Shown here piece after piece: positions 11,351 to 23,174 of a stretch of 64,000 nucleotides of DNA; within the stretch, counting starts at the first letter, position 1, and each line of letters opens with the position of its first letter. This DNA comes from Conoideocrella luteorostrata. Lineage: Eukaryota; Ascomycota; Sordariomycetes; Hypocreales; Clavicipitaceae. The notes beneath the pieces are model-generated. The model saw only the letters and a list, made by a program, of their open reading frames with translations. It ran no database searches and was not told where the DNA came from. Where the stretch lies: the NCBI GenBank assembly GCA_032433595.1, contig JASWJB010000149.1, positions 34,072 to 98,071 of the forward strand. The letters are read 5' to 3'. The position numbers were made by a program, and so were the translations under genes.

Positions 11351-12718
11351 GGTCCGCACTTCTAGACTAGACCGCCCCCCCCCTTGGATTCGATAGCCCA
11401 GGCTACATTTCCAGCCATGTTGGAGCGCTGAACGTCCCGTGTTACTGAGTTTTTACGTTCTTATCGTCTGGATAGAATATTCGGGCCATGCACAACAGCA
11501 CCTGCCAGGATGGGCGGGTCTCTGACAGCCTAGGAAACCTGAATGGTGTATGTCTGTGTGTTACCGAACGAGCCATATAAATGATAACACAGCTTACGTG
11601 ATTGCACTCAGGAGATTGGTAATCAGGGCTGGACACGGCATCAGAGTTTTTATTCAACTAGAGCCACTGTCGGCGCAAGTCTACAGGGGAAAGAATTCGT
11701 CGTAAATTGTCGGGACGCCATACTGCCAACTCTCTTGTGACGGGGGGATCTGCCCGATCCATCGGCGGCAACTCGACTCGGCGACTCCGAGACACTGATG
11801 AGCGAAAGCAATAGCGAAAGCAGCGACAGCAGCGACAGCAACAGCATTTACTATCTCGTGGCACAGTCTCCAGGCGTGTCTCAGCAGGCTCTTCCGGAGC
11901 AGCAGCAGATGCAGAGCAACACATCGTCGTCTCATGCTCTCTCTATTTATCCACCTATGCTGCACATATACTATAGGATATAGATCCCATTATTTCAGCA
12001 TGCAGGACTATGTACTCCGTATATAGGAGGGACATGCATACAAGTGTCCAGTGATATAGTCGCGGCGTCAGCCACCATCGCTCCACACCGGCAATAAATA
12101 TGCTAAATTGGGAAAAAACATCAAGATGCAAGACTACGGAGTACGCATCCCGGAAATACATACCGCAGCACGACAAGCCAGTAAGAATCCAGTAACGGAA
12201 CCGTAACAGAATGTTGTTTCTCGCATTTGTCTGGCTGCCATGGTTTGACTCGTGACATTGAATGATGCAGAGCGTACTTGTCCCCATAGCTAACATGAAT
12301 TGCGATGTAATGTAAAAATAGTGGTGATACATCCCGACGCCAAATCCCAACCCAATAAACATCAAATCCCCTTTTCTCCATTTACGCCAAATAAAGGAAC
12401 ACACCCCATACACAAAGTCAGGCCAGACCGTGTACCCCATCGGAATGTTGTGCCAGAAGTTTTCCTGGAACCAAAAAGAAAAAAGAAAAAAAGAAAGAAA
12501 AAACAGCCAACAGAATTGGGCTCTATATGCCACCCAACACCCACAGACGGGTTATCTAGCACTCTCATCTACTCATCTAGTTGCTGCGCTTCAAAAACGC
12601 GTTACAAAAAGAAAAACAAAGCGCCACATAAAAGCCATTCGTTAGAAATGATACTGTTTTCGTCTTCCAAAATTTGCCTGGAGATGAATGTGCTCCGGAG
12701 AGATCGAGTAGTCCGGTC
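10529..12718. other. Convergent intergenic region with a CT microsatellite
   Basis: This lies between the 3' ends of the aminopeptidase (+) and the Whi5-like gene (-). No gene is supported. A 192-codon open frame on the minus strand at 11955-12533 is unusually hydrophobic and rich in Trp, Phe and Cys with no recognisable motif. I treat it as chance or 3'-UTR sequence. Confidence 0.5.
11319..11348. repeat. (CT)15 microsatellite
   Basis: An uninterrupted CT dinucleotide run lies about 800 bases downstream of the aminopeptidase stop codon. It is useful as a polymorphic marker; no function is implied. Confidence 0.95.
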
Positions 12719-13588
12719 TCAGCACCTCCCTTCAACTGAACCACTACTCGTGTTGAGATTGCCAGGCGTTTGTTGAGCATCTTGTACATTATCGTTCTCG
12801 GAAGGGGACTGTACGCGTACAATGGTTCGTCTGGGGGGAGGTGGCAGTGGCTTGTGCTGCAAGTCTGCGAGGGGTACGGTTGTTTGGCCAGTGCGGAGCT
12901 TGTAGCTTGCCAGACCGAGGCGGAGGCGCAGAATCTCGGCTTTCTGTAAAAGGAATGAATTTGTTAGTCATGATGTTTTGTACGAAGTTTGTGATTGGGA
13001 GTGTATGTGTGGAGGTATGCACCTCTCTAGCTTGCTCTCGCGTCATGTTGCCTCTCTGACGAGGTGCCAGCAAGGCGGGCGCGTCGGTGATGATGGTACT
13101 TAGGGTGTCGGGTTCTGTGGCCGCAGTTGCCCATGAGGAATCTCCTTCTGCAGCTGATGTGTCAAAGATGGAGGATGTGGATGGGGACGAGGTTCGCGAG
13201 CGTTGGAGTCGCGTCGATTCCTAAATGATGTTCTGTTAGTGCCTGCACGTGGACACCAAAACAAAAGCATATTTTAACGAAGTAGATGTGTTGACAAGCA
13301 AACAAGTTTGATAAACAGGATGTTACGTGATTAAGGAGAAATGAAACATACCTCGTCTACACACGGCTTCTTGTTCCCCGGCGAAGACGCATCTTCAGCG
13401 GGCCGTTTGGTGCCAACGAGGCTCGCGGGCAGGACTCGTTTGAGAGGTGAAGAACCGCCAGTAAGAGGAATGGCCGATATGCTTCCGTCTTTGGGCATCT
13501 TGGGCGAGGGGAGGGATGGCTTCGCGTTCGCGTCCAGGGGGGCCAAAGCGGCGCGTTGCTTTACTGGTGAGGATGCAATTGTGGTCAT
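12719..13588 (-). CDS. Whi5/Nrm1-type G1/S transcriptional repressor
   Basis: Three exons on the minus strand, 13588-13352, 13220-13023 and 12943-12719, encode 219 residues. Donors are GAG|GTATGT and GAG|GTGCAT; acceptors are TTTAG and TTACAG; all are phase 0. The N-terminal 130 residues are disordered and Ser/Pro rich with many SP/TP sites (SSPVK, SPKMP, SSPLKR, SSPGNKK), as expected of a CDK target. Residues about 139-171 read TREQAREKAEILRLRLGLAS followed by YKLRTGQ. This is the short Whi5 domain (GTB motif) through which Whi5 and Nrm1 bind SBF/MBF complexes at G1/S promoters. Filamentous fungi usually have one such protein combining both roles, so I give no symbol. Exon 3 is followed by an in-frame TGA. 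A further C-terminal intron cannot be excluded. Confidence 0.75.
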
Positions 13589-14079
13589 TGTGTATGTGAA
13601 GCGTGTGGACGTGGTCGTGTGTATATTGAAAATAGTGCAGCGCAGTAAAGGACGCGGCACGATGGCCAATTGAGAGTAAATCCGGGACAGGAGGAAGAGA
13701 AAAAAGACCAAGATTGGATTGGCCTGGGCTCTGGAATATTTAGAGATGAGAAGGAAGAAGGTGGAGAGGCGGAGGAGAAGTCGAGGTGATATTGTTTGGT
13801 GAGGCCCAGTCCCGGTTGTAAGTGAGGCGTGGGATCAGGCACATGCACGCAGTCTTGTCCCTGAATACAGGCCCAGGTATTTTGTACAGGCGCCTGCCGT
13901 CAGTCACGTCAAGTCGCGACAGGACGGGACTGGGCGGGGCAGGGCGGATACTGGAACGGGTGTATCCACGGTTAGTTCAGCTGAGTTGTACTCCGTATTG
14001 ACATCCGCATTCACGTCCACATCCACGTCCGCATCCACATCCACGTCAAGCGCCGGTCCGTCAATCAACAGCAATTTCT
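13589..14079. promoter_or_regulatory. Upstream region of the Whi5-like gene
   Basis: About 490 bases lie between the Whi5-like start codon and the end of the neighbouring NLR relic. The strand facing the gene is pyrimidine rich just before the ATG (13680-13790 reads as AG-rich on the plus strand). A CACATC/CACGTC hexamer array lies at its distal end. No individual regulatory site is assigned. Confidence 0.4.
14001..14047. repeat. Imperfect hexamer array (CAYRTC-type)
   Basis: ACATCC, GCATTC, ACGTCC, ACATCC, ACGTCC, GCATCC, ACATCC and ACGTC follow in 6-bp register for 47 bases, an interrupted short tandem repeat upstream of the Whi5-like gene. Confidence 0.85.
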
Positions 14080-16553
14080 TAAAAATGCCATGTAGTCCTA
14101 ATTAGTCCACATGGCACCGTATCGTCGAAAAACGGCTTATCAACATCGCGGACTTGCATTGCCAATGGACCGAGTTTCGCTGTAGAGTTTGCATCTCGAT
14201 GACGTGCGGCCCAGGTATGTGCAAAATAGCCGAAGCAGGAGTAGAGAGAACCGTACTTTCCCATCATTTGCATCAGGTCCGGATATTGTTTAGGCGTCGA
14301 AAGGATGCATGGAAGATAAAATTTCGGCACACTTTTTTTTTTCTTTTTTTTCCCCTTTTTCTTTTTTTAGCATCGCCAGGCTGTTATGACGATTTCCAGT
14401 TTCGAGTAAAGCTTGGATCGCCTGGTGGATTCAAACGACGTGAACACTGACCAACCAAGAACTCTTTTGCTGCTTGGTGAAGGACATGTATTCTTTCATC
14501 TCCTATACTCATGAATAGACCGCAAAGGTTCCTAACTGTGTGGCGAAAATCGATGTGCCTGTTCTGGGATAGGTATCGCTGCCAGATGCATAGTTTTCTG
14601 CTGTGTCCTGTGCTACTGCAATTCCTGTTTTGGTGCGCCGCCTCAAGGCTGCAACTGCAATGTGCAGAAGTTTCTTGCCCCCTTGGATCATTTTTCCTGT
14701 TCGGAAGAGAATCTTTTCGTATGCTTTTTCGACGGTCTCAGGTGGCTCAGTAACAGTTCTTTCCGGGGAATTTCGATGAGGATGGATGCTAATTTGATCA
14801 CGTCGAATGTTCAATCAACTCAATGGTAAGTCCGATTCTGGAAACCAATGAGTTAAGACTGTAGGTTCTGTTCCATTTTTCTTTCAAACCCAAGACCTTT
14901 GCCTGGAACTTCGACTTTGGTCTTGATATTAAGATTTATTTCCTGGCTAATTATATCTCCTCTCAGGTTGGTGATGGATGGCGATGATCCGGTATCTGGA
15001 AGTCCCACTGTAGGAAATAATGCGGTCGACGTGTCAGGAGAAACACTAAGACAAGTTTTTTCGGTTTAAGTTTAGTCAATATCCCAATCAATTGACGTCG
15101 CTAGCTTTCATTCACACTCATCATTACGTCGAGAAGGCAAATCATACCGCTTGTGCTATGACTGCTCGCAATGCTGACTAGGATGTCTCAGAGACTGCGG
15201 AATGAGCAGGGGATAGGCTTTCCCGGCTTCTTTAAACGTGTCAAAGATCCTGTATGAGAGAAGAGAAGACCCCTAGCAAGATAATTGACGTAGCATGCAG
15301 CACAACGCACCTTTTATACTCTTTGGTTGTCAAAATCGTCTTTGAAGAAAGGTAACAAGTCGTTCTTGAAAGCTCTTCGTCCGGACTTTCTGCATCTGGG
15401 ATCCACAGAAACCCATAGCAGACCTGCATCGGGACTATCATGTCAGTTTCGAGATAGTGAGCGATTCCTGAACCAGCGACAAGTGCCTTTTATTCGTTCT
15501 GGGCTTCTGTCCTTGCGATGTTCATAATGTATAGTGTGATGCTTCTGGAGAAGTTTTGACCCGATATATTCACCATCGTCTGCGTGCCTAAAAGGTTAGC
15601 AGTTATTATGTATCATATAGTGAGTAAGTAGGCTGAAGTTTTCCACATCGGACTGACTATCCAGAGGACAACTTATATATTGACCGCCATCCACAGGGTG
15701 AAAGAGATATTGGCTAACATGCTCTCTATGTGCGAATCATGAATACATGGATGTTTTGTATCTCCAGTTTGGACCGTAGGAAGTGAGCATCGGCATCCAT
15801 GGCGCCGCTTCCGGTGAAAATCCATAGCTCACCTTCTACACTACGAAACCCCGTTAAGAGACAGCCTAGTTACTTACTTAGTGGCGGCGAAGCAAACTGA
15901 TGATTTCCTTCGGACCGCCTAAAAGATGTCCTTGGTTAACATCCGTTGTGTTTGTCTCCTGAAGTATTGTTCTGAGCGCGAGTACCCCGTGCAAGACGTT
16001 GATGTCTCCTAGGTCAAATAGCTCGTCTGGGGCTGATGATTCGACTTGGTTGAAATCCTCAGTCGCCGCCTTGAACGCATCGACCCACTCTGGAGTTGAC
16101 CCCTTCATTGTTTGATCGGTAGCAAGGTCTTGCATATCCTTGAAGGCTTCTTTTGCACGAAAGTACTCAACGCGACCCCCTCTTTCACCACGTTTCGGCA
16201 ATCGCCAAGCATCGATCAATCTTTCAGGTCGAGTCTGCTTGACGTTTGTTAGGGTTATATAGCGTTTCCTATCTCTCTTTTTTTTTCTGGCTCTTTTCCC
16301 CTTTTTCTTTCTTTCTTTCTTTTTTGGCAAGATTTAACAAGAGGAGTGAATTCCTTGATAGCTTGTACGCTCGCATGCGGAGGCTTCTCATGGACGTTCT
16401 TAGCGTTCTTTAGACAAGGGGAAGCCTCTCACTAACTTTTTCGAATACCCTGAGCAAATTAACAATGTCTTTGAGTCCGCTGTAAGTCGATATCGTTACG
16501 TCTAAATTGCCGATAACGCCTGCGACTAGGCCAATTATTTCGATTCTGGACAT
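14080..16553 (-). pseudogene. Decayed SesA-NACHT NLR gene
   Basis: ATG at 16553 opens a frame beginning MSRIEIIGLVAGVIGNL and running to VSERLPLV, then TAA. This matches the start of a SesA domain, the N-terminal module of many fungal NLRs. The next pieces appear in other frames: HASVQAIKEFTPLVKSCQ (about 16350), RGGRVEYF with FKDMQDLA (about 16120-16170), WVDAFKAATEDFNQVESSAP ending at a TAA directly before GTAAGT (15878), WVSVDPRCRKSGRRAF (about 15400, a damaged Walker A where the P-loop glycines read Arg), FFKDDFDNQRV, ICLLDVMMSV (damaged Walker B, about 15130), PETVEKAYEKILFRTGKM and KKLLHIAVAA (about 14700), VRNLCGLF with VLHQAAKEFLV (about 14430-14530) and finally FGYFAHTWAARHRDAN (about 14220). 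Order and strand agree throughout. At least six stops and frame changes rule out an intact protein. Gly-to-Arg and Gln-to-stop changes fit C-to-T/G-to-A mutation. The product would have been a cytosolic incompatibility-type receptor. Confidence 0.75.
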
Positions 16554-19244
16554 GGCTCGGCTAGGCGATAATAGGGACCGACAGGATATCGACAGGTAAC
16601 GAATAATTAGCCGTAAATGATTCTAAAGATAACGGTAAGGTGATTTCCCGCCGAAGGTGAAGCGCAATAGATACGTTTTACCCTGATTTGGACTTCGGAG
16701 CAGGCGAAGTGGTACACCGATTTCCAAAGTACCAAGTGTGATTGGGGCGAGTCGAATCACTTGTTAGTGCTCATCCGCACTGCCGTTCAATACTTTCAGG
16801 GTTGCTGCATGCATACAGTTACAACCAATGACAACCAGCTTCATGCCCACAGCGGTCTTGCCCTGCGACCAGTCGTCAACGGTTCTATGATAGCAGAACT
16901 TGGAAAGCCTCCAGGGCATTAAGCATCGCGTGATTGCCATGCATCTCACACCCTGACACACCCCAAAGAAGGTAGATATTGGGTTTCGGTCAGAGAGTAC
17001 AGCATGCTAGTGCCTGGAGAAGACCACTACCGGTCTCATGACTCACAACCCCCTCAACCCCCACGCGGGCTGTTGCAGCTGCTATAAATTTCTCCTCTCA
17101 TGATCGAGCTGATGAGGTGTGGTTCGTTCGGTGCGCAGGAATCGTCATCTCTCACGGCAGCTACATGCAATGATCCGAAAGCCCGATTTGTTCGAGGTTG
17201 CGTCACTATGGTGTGTGATTAGGTATGATTCCGGTGCTTAGGCTGATCGATGGTTTTCGTAGTAGTAATGTTAACTGACAACGGACCCTACCAATCGTCC
17301 ACCTTGACTGACGCCATGTACACAATACTCCGTGTGCTGTACTCCGTACTCCGTAGTTGCTGCTTCCAATTTTGCGGGCCCAACATCACTGCCACATCAA
17401 ACCTCTCCCATCGTACAACACTCGATATCACACGCCGGAAAAGTGCAAAAAGAAATCACCATAAATCTCAACAAAAAGAAAACATACAACAGCCGGTGTT
17501 CGCTGGTCGTCACCGACCCAACTACTAATCTGCCCCTCATAGGCTTAACGTGTGGGGAGCGGACGGGACCCAGTGCTGTTCCTATGGGTATGGTCGTATG
17601 TATCAGACGGTGGAATAATTCCATCTATATGTTGTACTACGAAGTACATGAGCAACAACCTTCACAGCTTGCTCACAATGTTTGTAGGCGTCAGCAACAA
17701 ACTTCGGAGGTAATTCTGGTTATAAGTAGGTAGTGACGCGTAACCTACGACCTGGCCCTCGTTTCAAAAAGAACTTATCGAGGGCCTGCACGACGGAGGG
17801 AGGGTGGCGACGACGGCGAAATTGTAAACTGACCCACCATCACTACTTGTCCTTACCATGCTATGGGGTAGACACATGGACACGTCTAGCAAAGGCATAC
17901 TTCATGCACAGCAGTGCTGACTGCGGCGTAGACCGAGGTATCGTTGCGTATTTCCGGTCGATGCTTCTGGAGTGAATTTTTAGGTGGTTGCCTGTCTTGG
18001 CTCGCGATTTAATGCAGGAGTGTCTAGCTTCTCGCTGGTAGGAAAGGGGCCGTCAAATCCCAGCCTGGATATCTCATGTTCAACAATTACCTGCTGTGAA
18101 ACACCCACTCTCAGCGGGCCCAGTCCAGTTCGTAAAGTTCGTTGTCGGCAAGAGAGCATTGAACATGTGATTAGAACCATGAAGATTGTATCATATCAGG
18201 GTCGAACGGCAAACTGGCTTGGAAGAGCAAGCACTGATGTGTGATTTTGGATGCGGCTGGATCCTGTGGTGGCTTGCACAGCAGGCTAGGTTGCATGTTT
18301 ATGAAAAGACCAAAAGAGGTAAGAGCCATTATTTGTGAGTGGTGTAAGATTAGGAACGACGCAGCAGCCTTGTCTGCAGCTTATTCTATAATATTACATA
18401 TTATATGTAAGCTTCATCAACATGCCAACACGAACAGTTTGTACGACAATAAGAGTCAAGATAGGCGGCTTAAGAGGCACCTTGAAACGACATGGACGGA
18501 CGGAGGTCGGTAATATTACACGAAGATGCTACTCTACTGCTATCGGTGAATCACGTGGGACTTTGACTCACGCAATATCCAGTTGAATTAAGAACGGGCT
18601 TATGCGGAATGAACAGTTTGGTCCGCTCGGGCCGCACTTGCTGCATGTTCAGCAACGACGAGCGTAGACCCAGGTTTCTGCTTTACGATGTCAACAAGCA
18701 TAAATCGGATTTTAACTAGGCTGACATGTTTCGGTGCCTCCACGCATGCAAACAGGTCTCTTATTGACGATGCTTCCCCTAGGCTGGATTTGTCAAGAAT
18801 CGACCTTCAGGGGAGGACAGATGACCGAGAAAACACAGGCAGCAGCAACAGGTATTTATGCCAATAGATCATATATTTTATGGCTGGATTGCGTATCTTT
18901 CGTTAGGATGCAATGCTCGAGTAGACAGTTTCAGAAATATGTAAAGCCATTCGCTTCCGCAACCTCCGCAACTGCTCCACTTTGATCAGCTCAATTACCT
19001 GTCTAACATACTGAACCGGCAAACCGAGCAATTAATTTCCGGCAAAAATTAACACATTTAAGCATTTTAGCTACGAGATGCGCTCTCAACGCCTCACTGA
19101 TGCCCCCACAATGGATCGATGGCAGTCAGTGGCCCTTGTCGTTCTCCAACTTATAGCTGCCAAAATACTGCATCCCTTGTCGAGACATGAATCGCGATCG
19201 GTCATAGATCATATAAGCAATTAGAGGTATTTTCATAAGATATC
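16554..19244. other. Gene-free stretch between NLR relic and bZIP-like gene
   Basis: No gene is supported. Several short open frames (17250-17733, 17733-17975, 17984-18244, 18241-18513) show no domain and no splice logic. A dense motif cluster lies at 17325-17356. Confidence 0.5.
17325..17356. repeat. Cluster of the TACTCCGTA motif
   Basis: ATACTCCGTG, then GTACTCCGTA and CTCCGTAG follow within 32 bases, all in one orientation. It is another direct array of the dispersed motif. Confidence 0.6.
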
Positions 19245-20210
19245 ATGGCGAAACAAACCGCCGAGGAAATCCAGGAGCGACGCCGACGCCAAAATCGGGA
19301 GTCGCAACAGCGATGGAGTAAGTTATTATTTTTTTTTAAATCTCATTCCCGATGTACGATACTACGCGCTTAGTTGGGTACGCCAAGATTAACATTTCAT
19401 CTAGGACAGCGCCATAGAGCATCGTCTCTGAAAAACGCCTCTCTCTCTCCTGAGGCAATCATTGCTGTCGAGCGACCACTCGACAATAGCTTTGCCGAGT
19501 TCAGCGCTGAAAATGTAGCAATAACACCGCCTTCTTTGGACTTGTCTCTCGAAGCGTATTTAGATCAAGACCGAACATTGAGCGGTGAATGGGTTGCTTT
19601 TCCGGACAGCTCAGTGACGTGGTCGTCGGATATGAGTATCTCGGATGGCTATGATGCGCCTATGCCATTAGACAATTGGCAGCCACCAAAACTTCATCCA
19701 GGAAATACCAACAAGATCAGTGCTTCTTTGGCGACACACATCAGTTACATCAAAGACAGGGAACATCATGTTTCTGTTCTTCATCCCGACTCGTACGCCA
19801 AGGACAGTATGAACCCCAGCCGCACAAGTCACAAGCCCATTTCAGATGATAGGCTGGATGAAGCGGAACATGTTTGCGATGAGGAACTTGAAGACGGAAG
19901 ACCGATTCACGTACGTTCTAACTATTATTGAGACTTTTCCCCCTCCCCTCCCCCCTTTTATTTTTTCCCTTTTCGCGCGCTAATGGATGAGCAGGACAGA
20001 GAACAGTCAGAAAAGCAGCACAGGACAAATGATGTGCCGCTACACAAAAGTTTCAAATCGGAAGCGGTGTTGTCCATCCAAGAAGTCCAGAATCTGTACA
20101 GTTTTGGCGTAAAAGCCGGAATTTTAAGGCGAGACAGCAGATTCAGTTCGTATTTGCAGAACATGAATGCAAAATACACGCAAATCTCCACACTGGCAGG
20201 AAGTTCCTAG
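19245..20210 (+). CDS. bZIP-type basic-region protein without obvious zipper
   Basis: Three exons, 19245-19317, 19405-19910 and 19995-20210, encode 264 residues. Intron 1 starts GTAAGT and ends CATCTAG, joining the basic region RRRQNRESQQRWRQRHR. Intron 2 starts GTACGT and has GCTAAT before GAGCAG. The basic region carries the N-x7-R spacing and the QNRxSQ core of fungal AP-1-like bZIP proteins, but no leucine heptads follow. The next residues are ASSLKNASLSPEAI. The middle is acidic and Ser rich, as in an activation domain. The C-terminus (about 215-264) has a helical block, VQNLYSFGVKAGILRRDSRF, that resembles a conserved tail of orphan fungal bZIP proteins. It lies beside the MFS/PLP/ParB/oxidase block and could be its regulator; that is inference. 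Confidence 0.7.
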
Positions 20211-21373
20211 GGTGTCACACTAGAGGAGGGAAGTTGAAGACTCGGATCCGGATGCTGGATAGTTAGCTGGTTACCACGCCCCAAACAATGGCAGCTCTGA
20301 CTCCGCATAGCTCAAAGGTAGACCCGCATCTTTTATCTGGCATTGCAACCTAGTTACTCCTGAGCACGTAAGGCTCCAAAGCCAATATTGTGACTCCACG
20401 ACATCCCTGTCACAACGGGAGGGTGGCCGGAGTGGTCATTGACCGACTTGCAAGGCTTGGGACGAGCTCATTGTGGCCCACCGCATTGCTGGTTCTGTAC
20501 TTTTACCGAGGACCATAGTATAAACTATCAGGAAAAAAATAATACCACTTCGGCAAAACACTTATCGTGAAACCACTCGAACAGTCGGTCCGTACATCGG
20601 ATGCCAACACCGAAAGCCGGCAGGCAAGCGATTGCTGCTGGGCCGGCGGTGGCATCCAAGTTACCCGTTGGCGGCGGCACGGCTCACAGCCAGCGATCCA
20701 GGAATGTCCGCTCTTTAGTCGCGGAGACCCTGCGTGCGTATCTACTCCGTGCTCCGTAGTTACACGGAATCTTCCGCAGCTAGTTGGTGTAACGTTCAAA
20801 GTTCTTTTTCTGCAAAAATACCCTGGCTATGCAGCGCAGTCGGGCGGACGAGAGTAACAAGACTGCTCCTGCTCCACCTTTGCGCGAATGTAGGCCACAG
20901 ACCCTGTGATTCTCAGCTCGCATTTAATGACTATAATACTCCGTAATTGTGGAGTTCAATAAGATCGGAACGAGGGGAAAGAGAGAACAGCCAAGATACG
21001 TATCCGCACGGGGTAATGAAGCTACTTCATCCCCGCTTCTAGCAAGGGCTTGAAGTGCTTGAATGGCTTGAATGGCTTCACTCCGTTTCATGGGTACCTG
21101 ACTGCTATGCATGTCAGAAGGCGCAGCCGACACCGACACAAAAAGGCCCAACACGACTGGCTCGGCGAATGAATTTTCGGAGAATTGAGCGCCCTCTGCT
21201 CACAAGTTTGGAAATGTTGGTTGCGTTATCGGCGAAAGGTGTTGTTATTATTCCGCGTAGCAGCGTCTAATTCATCTTGTTCCATCTTCGCTTCTGCTGT
21301 GTGCAGTAGCCCTTGTCATCATCTGCTTTGCACCTCGTCTACGACTCTGGTTCTCTTCTGCCACCGAACCGTC
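20211..21373. promoter_or_regulatory. Intergenic region upstream of the MFS gene
   Basis: No gene is supported. It holds the 3' flank of the bZIP-like gene, several CTCCGTA-type motifs (20744-20758, 20937-20945) and the pyrimidine-rich leader just before the MFS start. An in-frame open stretch back to 21185 precedes the chosen ATG but contains no conserved transporter sequence. Confidence 0.45.
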
Positions 21374-22969
21374 ATGACTGCTCCAGCTCAAACTGAAAAT
21401 GCCACAGTCTTCGTCGCCTCAGAGCCGGCGGCGGTGCAGGACCAAGCTGTTCTTGACAAACTGCGGCAACAAGGCGTGGAAATATCATCCAACGGCTTTC
21501 TTCGATGGTCAAAAGATTGCGTCCAGCATCCGCGGAATTGGCCCGTCTTCTACAAAGCATACAACATGACCCTCGTCATGTTCCTCGACTTTTTCATCTC
21601 AGCCCTGGGCACTGTTGGAGCTGCCTGTCGACCCGACGTGCAGGAGCAATATGGCGTCAGCAGCACAGCCGTCTCTGTTGCTTTCAGCACAATGTATTTC
21701 TGTGGCCAGGCTGTCGGAGGCGTCATCTTTCCACCCTACTCCGAGAGCTTTGGTCGCAAGAATCTCTACCTGTTCTCCATTGCTCTCTTTGGGATCTTCA
21801 ACATCGTTATACCAACCATTCCCTCGCTGAGTGCCATCTTCGTCGGCCGGTTCGTGACTGGATTCGCCTCATCTATTCCGTCCGTCGTCGCCGCCGGAGC
21901 CGTTGAAGACTTGTTCGACGAAAGAACTCGTCTCTGGCTTGTGACGCTGTGGCTGATTATTGCGAACCTTTCACTGGCCGTCGGGCCCATCTTTGCCGCC
22001 TACGTTGCCGCATCTGCAGCCGGTTGGCGATGGATTTTTTACATCTCTGCCATCATCAGCGCCGCGTCTTTCATTCTTCTCTTGTTTTCTCGCGAATCCC
22101 GAGCAACGCAGCTGCTATCCAAAGCCTTGCGCAGCTCGGGTCGTCCCGATCTTCAAATCGAGAACCCGGACCATGTACCGGACCTGTCCTACTTCGTCCG
22201 CGTTATTCTCTTTCGCCCTCTCATTTTACTCTTCACCGAACCAATTGTCTTCATTACGTCCGTCATATCGGGCACTGCCTTTGCCTTGGTATACCTCTTC
22301 ACGGAGGTCATGCCAATTATCTACACATCATACCAGTTCTCGCTGAGCGCCGCTTCTCTAGCGTTTATACCCATCGGCATTGGCTTCACTTTGTCCCTGT
22401 TCACGCGCATATATGATCATCGTCGAGCTAAGCAATTCGCACGAAGAGGACAGCAAGAACTATCGCCAGAGGACAAGCTCATCGGTTTCGCCATTTCATC
22501 TCCATGTTTCGCCATCGGCCTCTGGTGGTTCGCTTGGACCATCCCTCCGGCTTGCAAGCCGCATTGGATTGTTTCTATGCTCGCCCTTGTCCCTGTTGGC
22601 TTCGCAATCAATGAATTCGATTGCGTTCTGGTGGGCTATCTGACCGACTCCTACACAACCTACGCCAGCTCGGCCTTTGCTTCTCTGTCGTTTCTGAGAA
22701 GCGTGCTATCGGCGGTGTTCCCGCTATTTGCACATAGTTTATACCGATTGGACGCCAACGTAGCGACCTCTATCTTGGCCGGCATTGCCACCATCTTTTG
22801 TATCAGCCCATTCGTGATGATCAGATATGGTGAAAAGATAAGAGGATCAAGCCGCTTTGCGAGACTAAGTGTAGAGATTAGCGAGAATGCAAAGCGTGCA
22901 TTTGAAGCTGACAATCTATTGCATGATCAACCGGAGATGCGTAATGAGGGCAAGCAGATTACTCTGTGA
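21374..22969 (+). CDS. MFS drug:H+ antiporter-type transporter (DHA1-like)
   Basis: A single exon encodes 531 residues from ATG 21374. The open frame extends upstream to 21185, but residues before MTAPAQTENATV are not transporter-like, so I use the internal start. A cytosolic N-terminus of about 60 residues contains FLRWSKDCVQHPRNWP, a fungal MFS signature before TM1. About 12 hydrophobic helices follow. A motif-A-like loop (PPYSESFGRKNLY) sits between TM2 and TM3, GRFVTGFASSIPSVVAAG matches the motif C region, and the central cytosolic loop is about residues 240-275. The family exports small organic molecules with proton exchange. Its 3' end converges on the PLP-rhodanese gene with a 205-base gap. 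This suggests an export step for the block at 19-30 kb, though substrate cannot be predicted. Confidence 0.9.
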   Translation: MTAPAQTENATVFVASEPAAVQDQAVLDKLRQQGVEISSNGFLRWSKDCVQHPRNWPVFYKAYNMTLVMFLDFFISALGTVGAACRPDVQEQYGVSSTAVSVAFSTMYFCGQAVGGVIFPPYSESFGRKNLYLFSIALFGIFNIVIPTIPSLSAIFVGRFVTGFASSIPSVVAAGAVEDLFDERTRLWLVTLWLIIANLSLAVGPIFAAYVAASAAGWRWIFYISAIISAASFILLLFSRESRATQLLSKALRSSGRPDLQIENPDHVPDLSYFVRVILFRPLILLFTEPIVFITSVISGTAFALVYLFTEVMPIIYTSYQFSLSAASLAFIPIGIGFTLSLFTRIYDHRRAKQFARRGQQELSPEDKLIGFAISSPCFAIGLWWFAWTIPPACKPHWIVSMLALVPVGFAINEFDCVLVGYLTDSYTTYASSAFASLSFLRSVLSAVFPLFAHSLYRLDANVATSILAGIATIFCISPFVMIRYGEKIRGSSRFARLSVEISENAKRAFEADNLLHDQPEMRNEGKQITL

Positions 22970-23174
22970 TGCGCTTTCGCGCGCACGCGCCTAACAAACA
23001 CATAGAAAATGCCGACTACAGGCAATGACTAGAAGCGTTATACGTTAAGAAATAGACAACTCCTGGATTCCATTCCAAATTTTCTCGGCCATGACCAATC
23101 TATATACATGATTCGGAGATATGATCAAGATTGACTCTTCCTGTATTCTCACTCGCAGCATACGCCACCACTTA

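Noticed and set aside
11385..11410. GGATTCGATAGCCC considered as a tRNA B-box
   Set aside because: No matching A-box, acceptor stem or cloverleaf could be drawn around it.
11955..12533. 192-codon hydrophobic open frame on the minus strand
   Set aside because: It is rich in Trp, Cys and Phe without family motifs, starts inside a poly-A/G-rich stretch, and lies downstream of the Whi5-like stop codon on the same strand, so it is probably 3' flank.
17250..17733. Overlapping plus-strand frames of 92 and 133 codons
   Set aside because: They include a motif cluster and have no domain or splice support.
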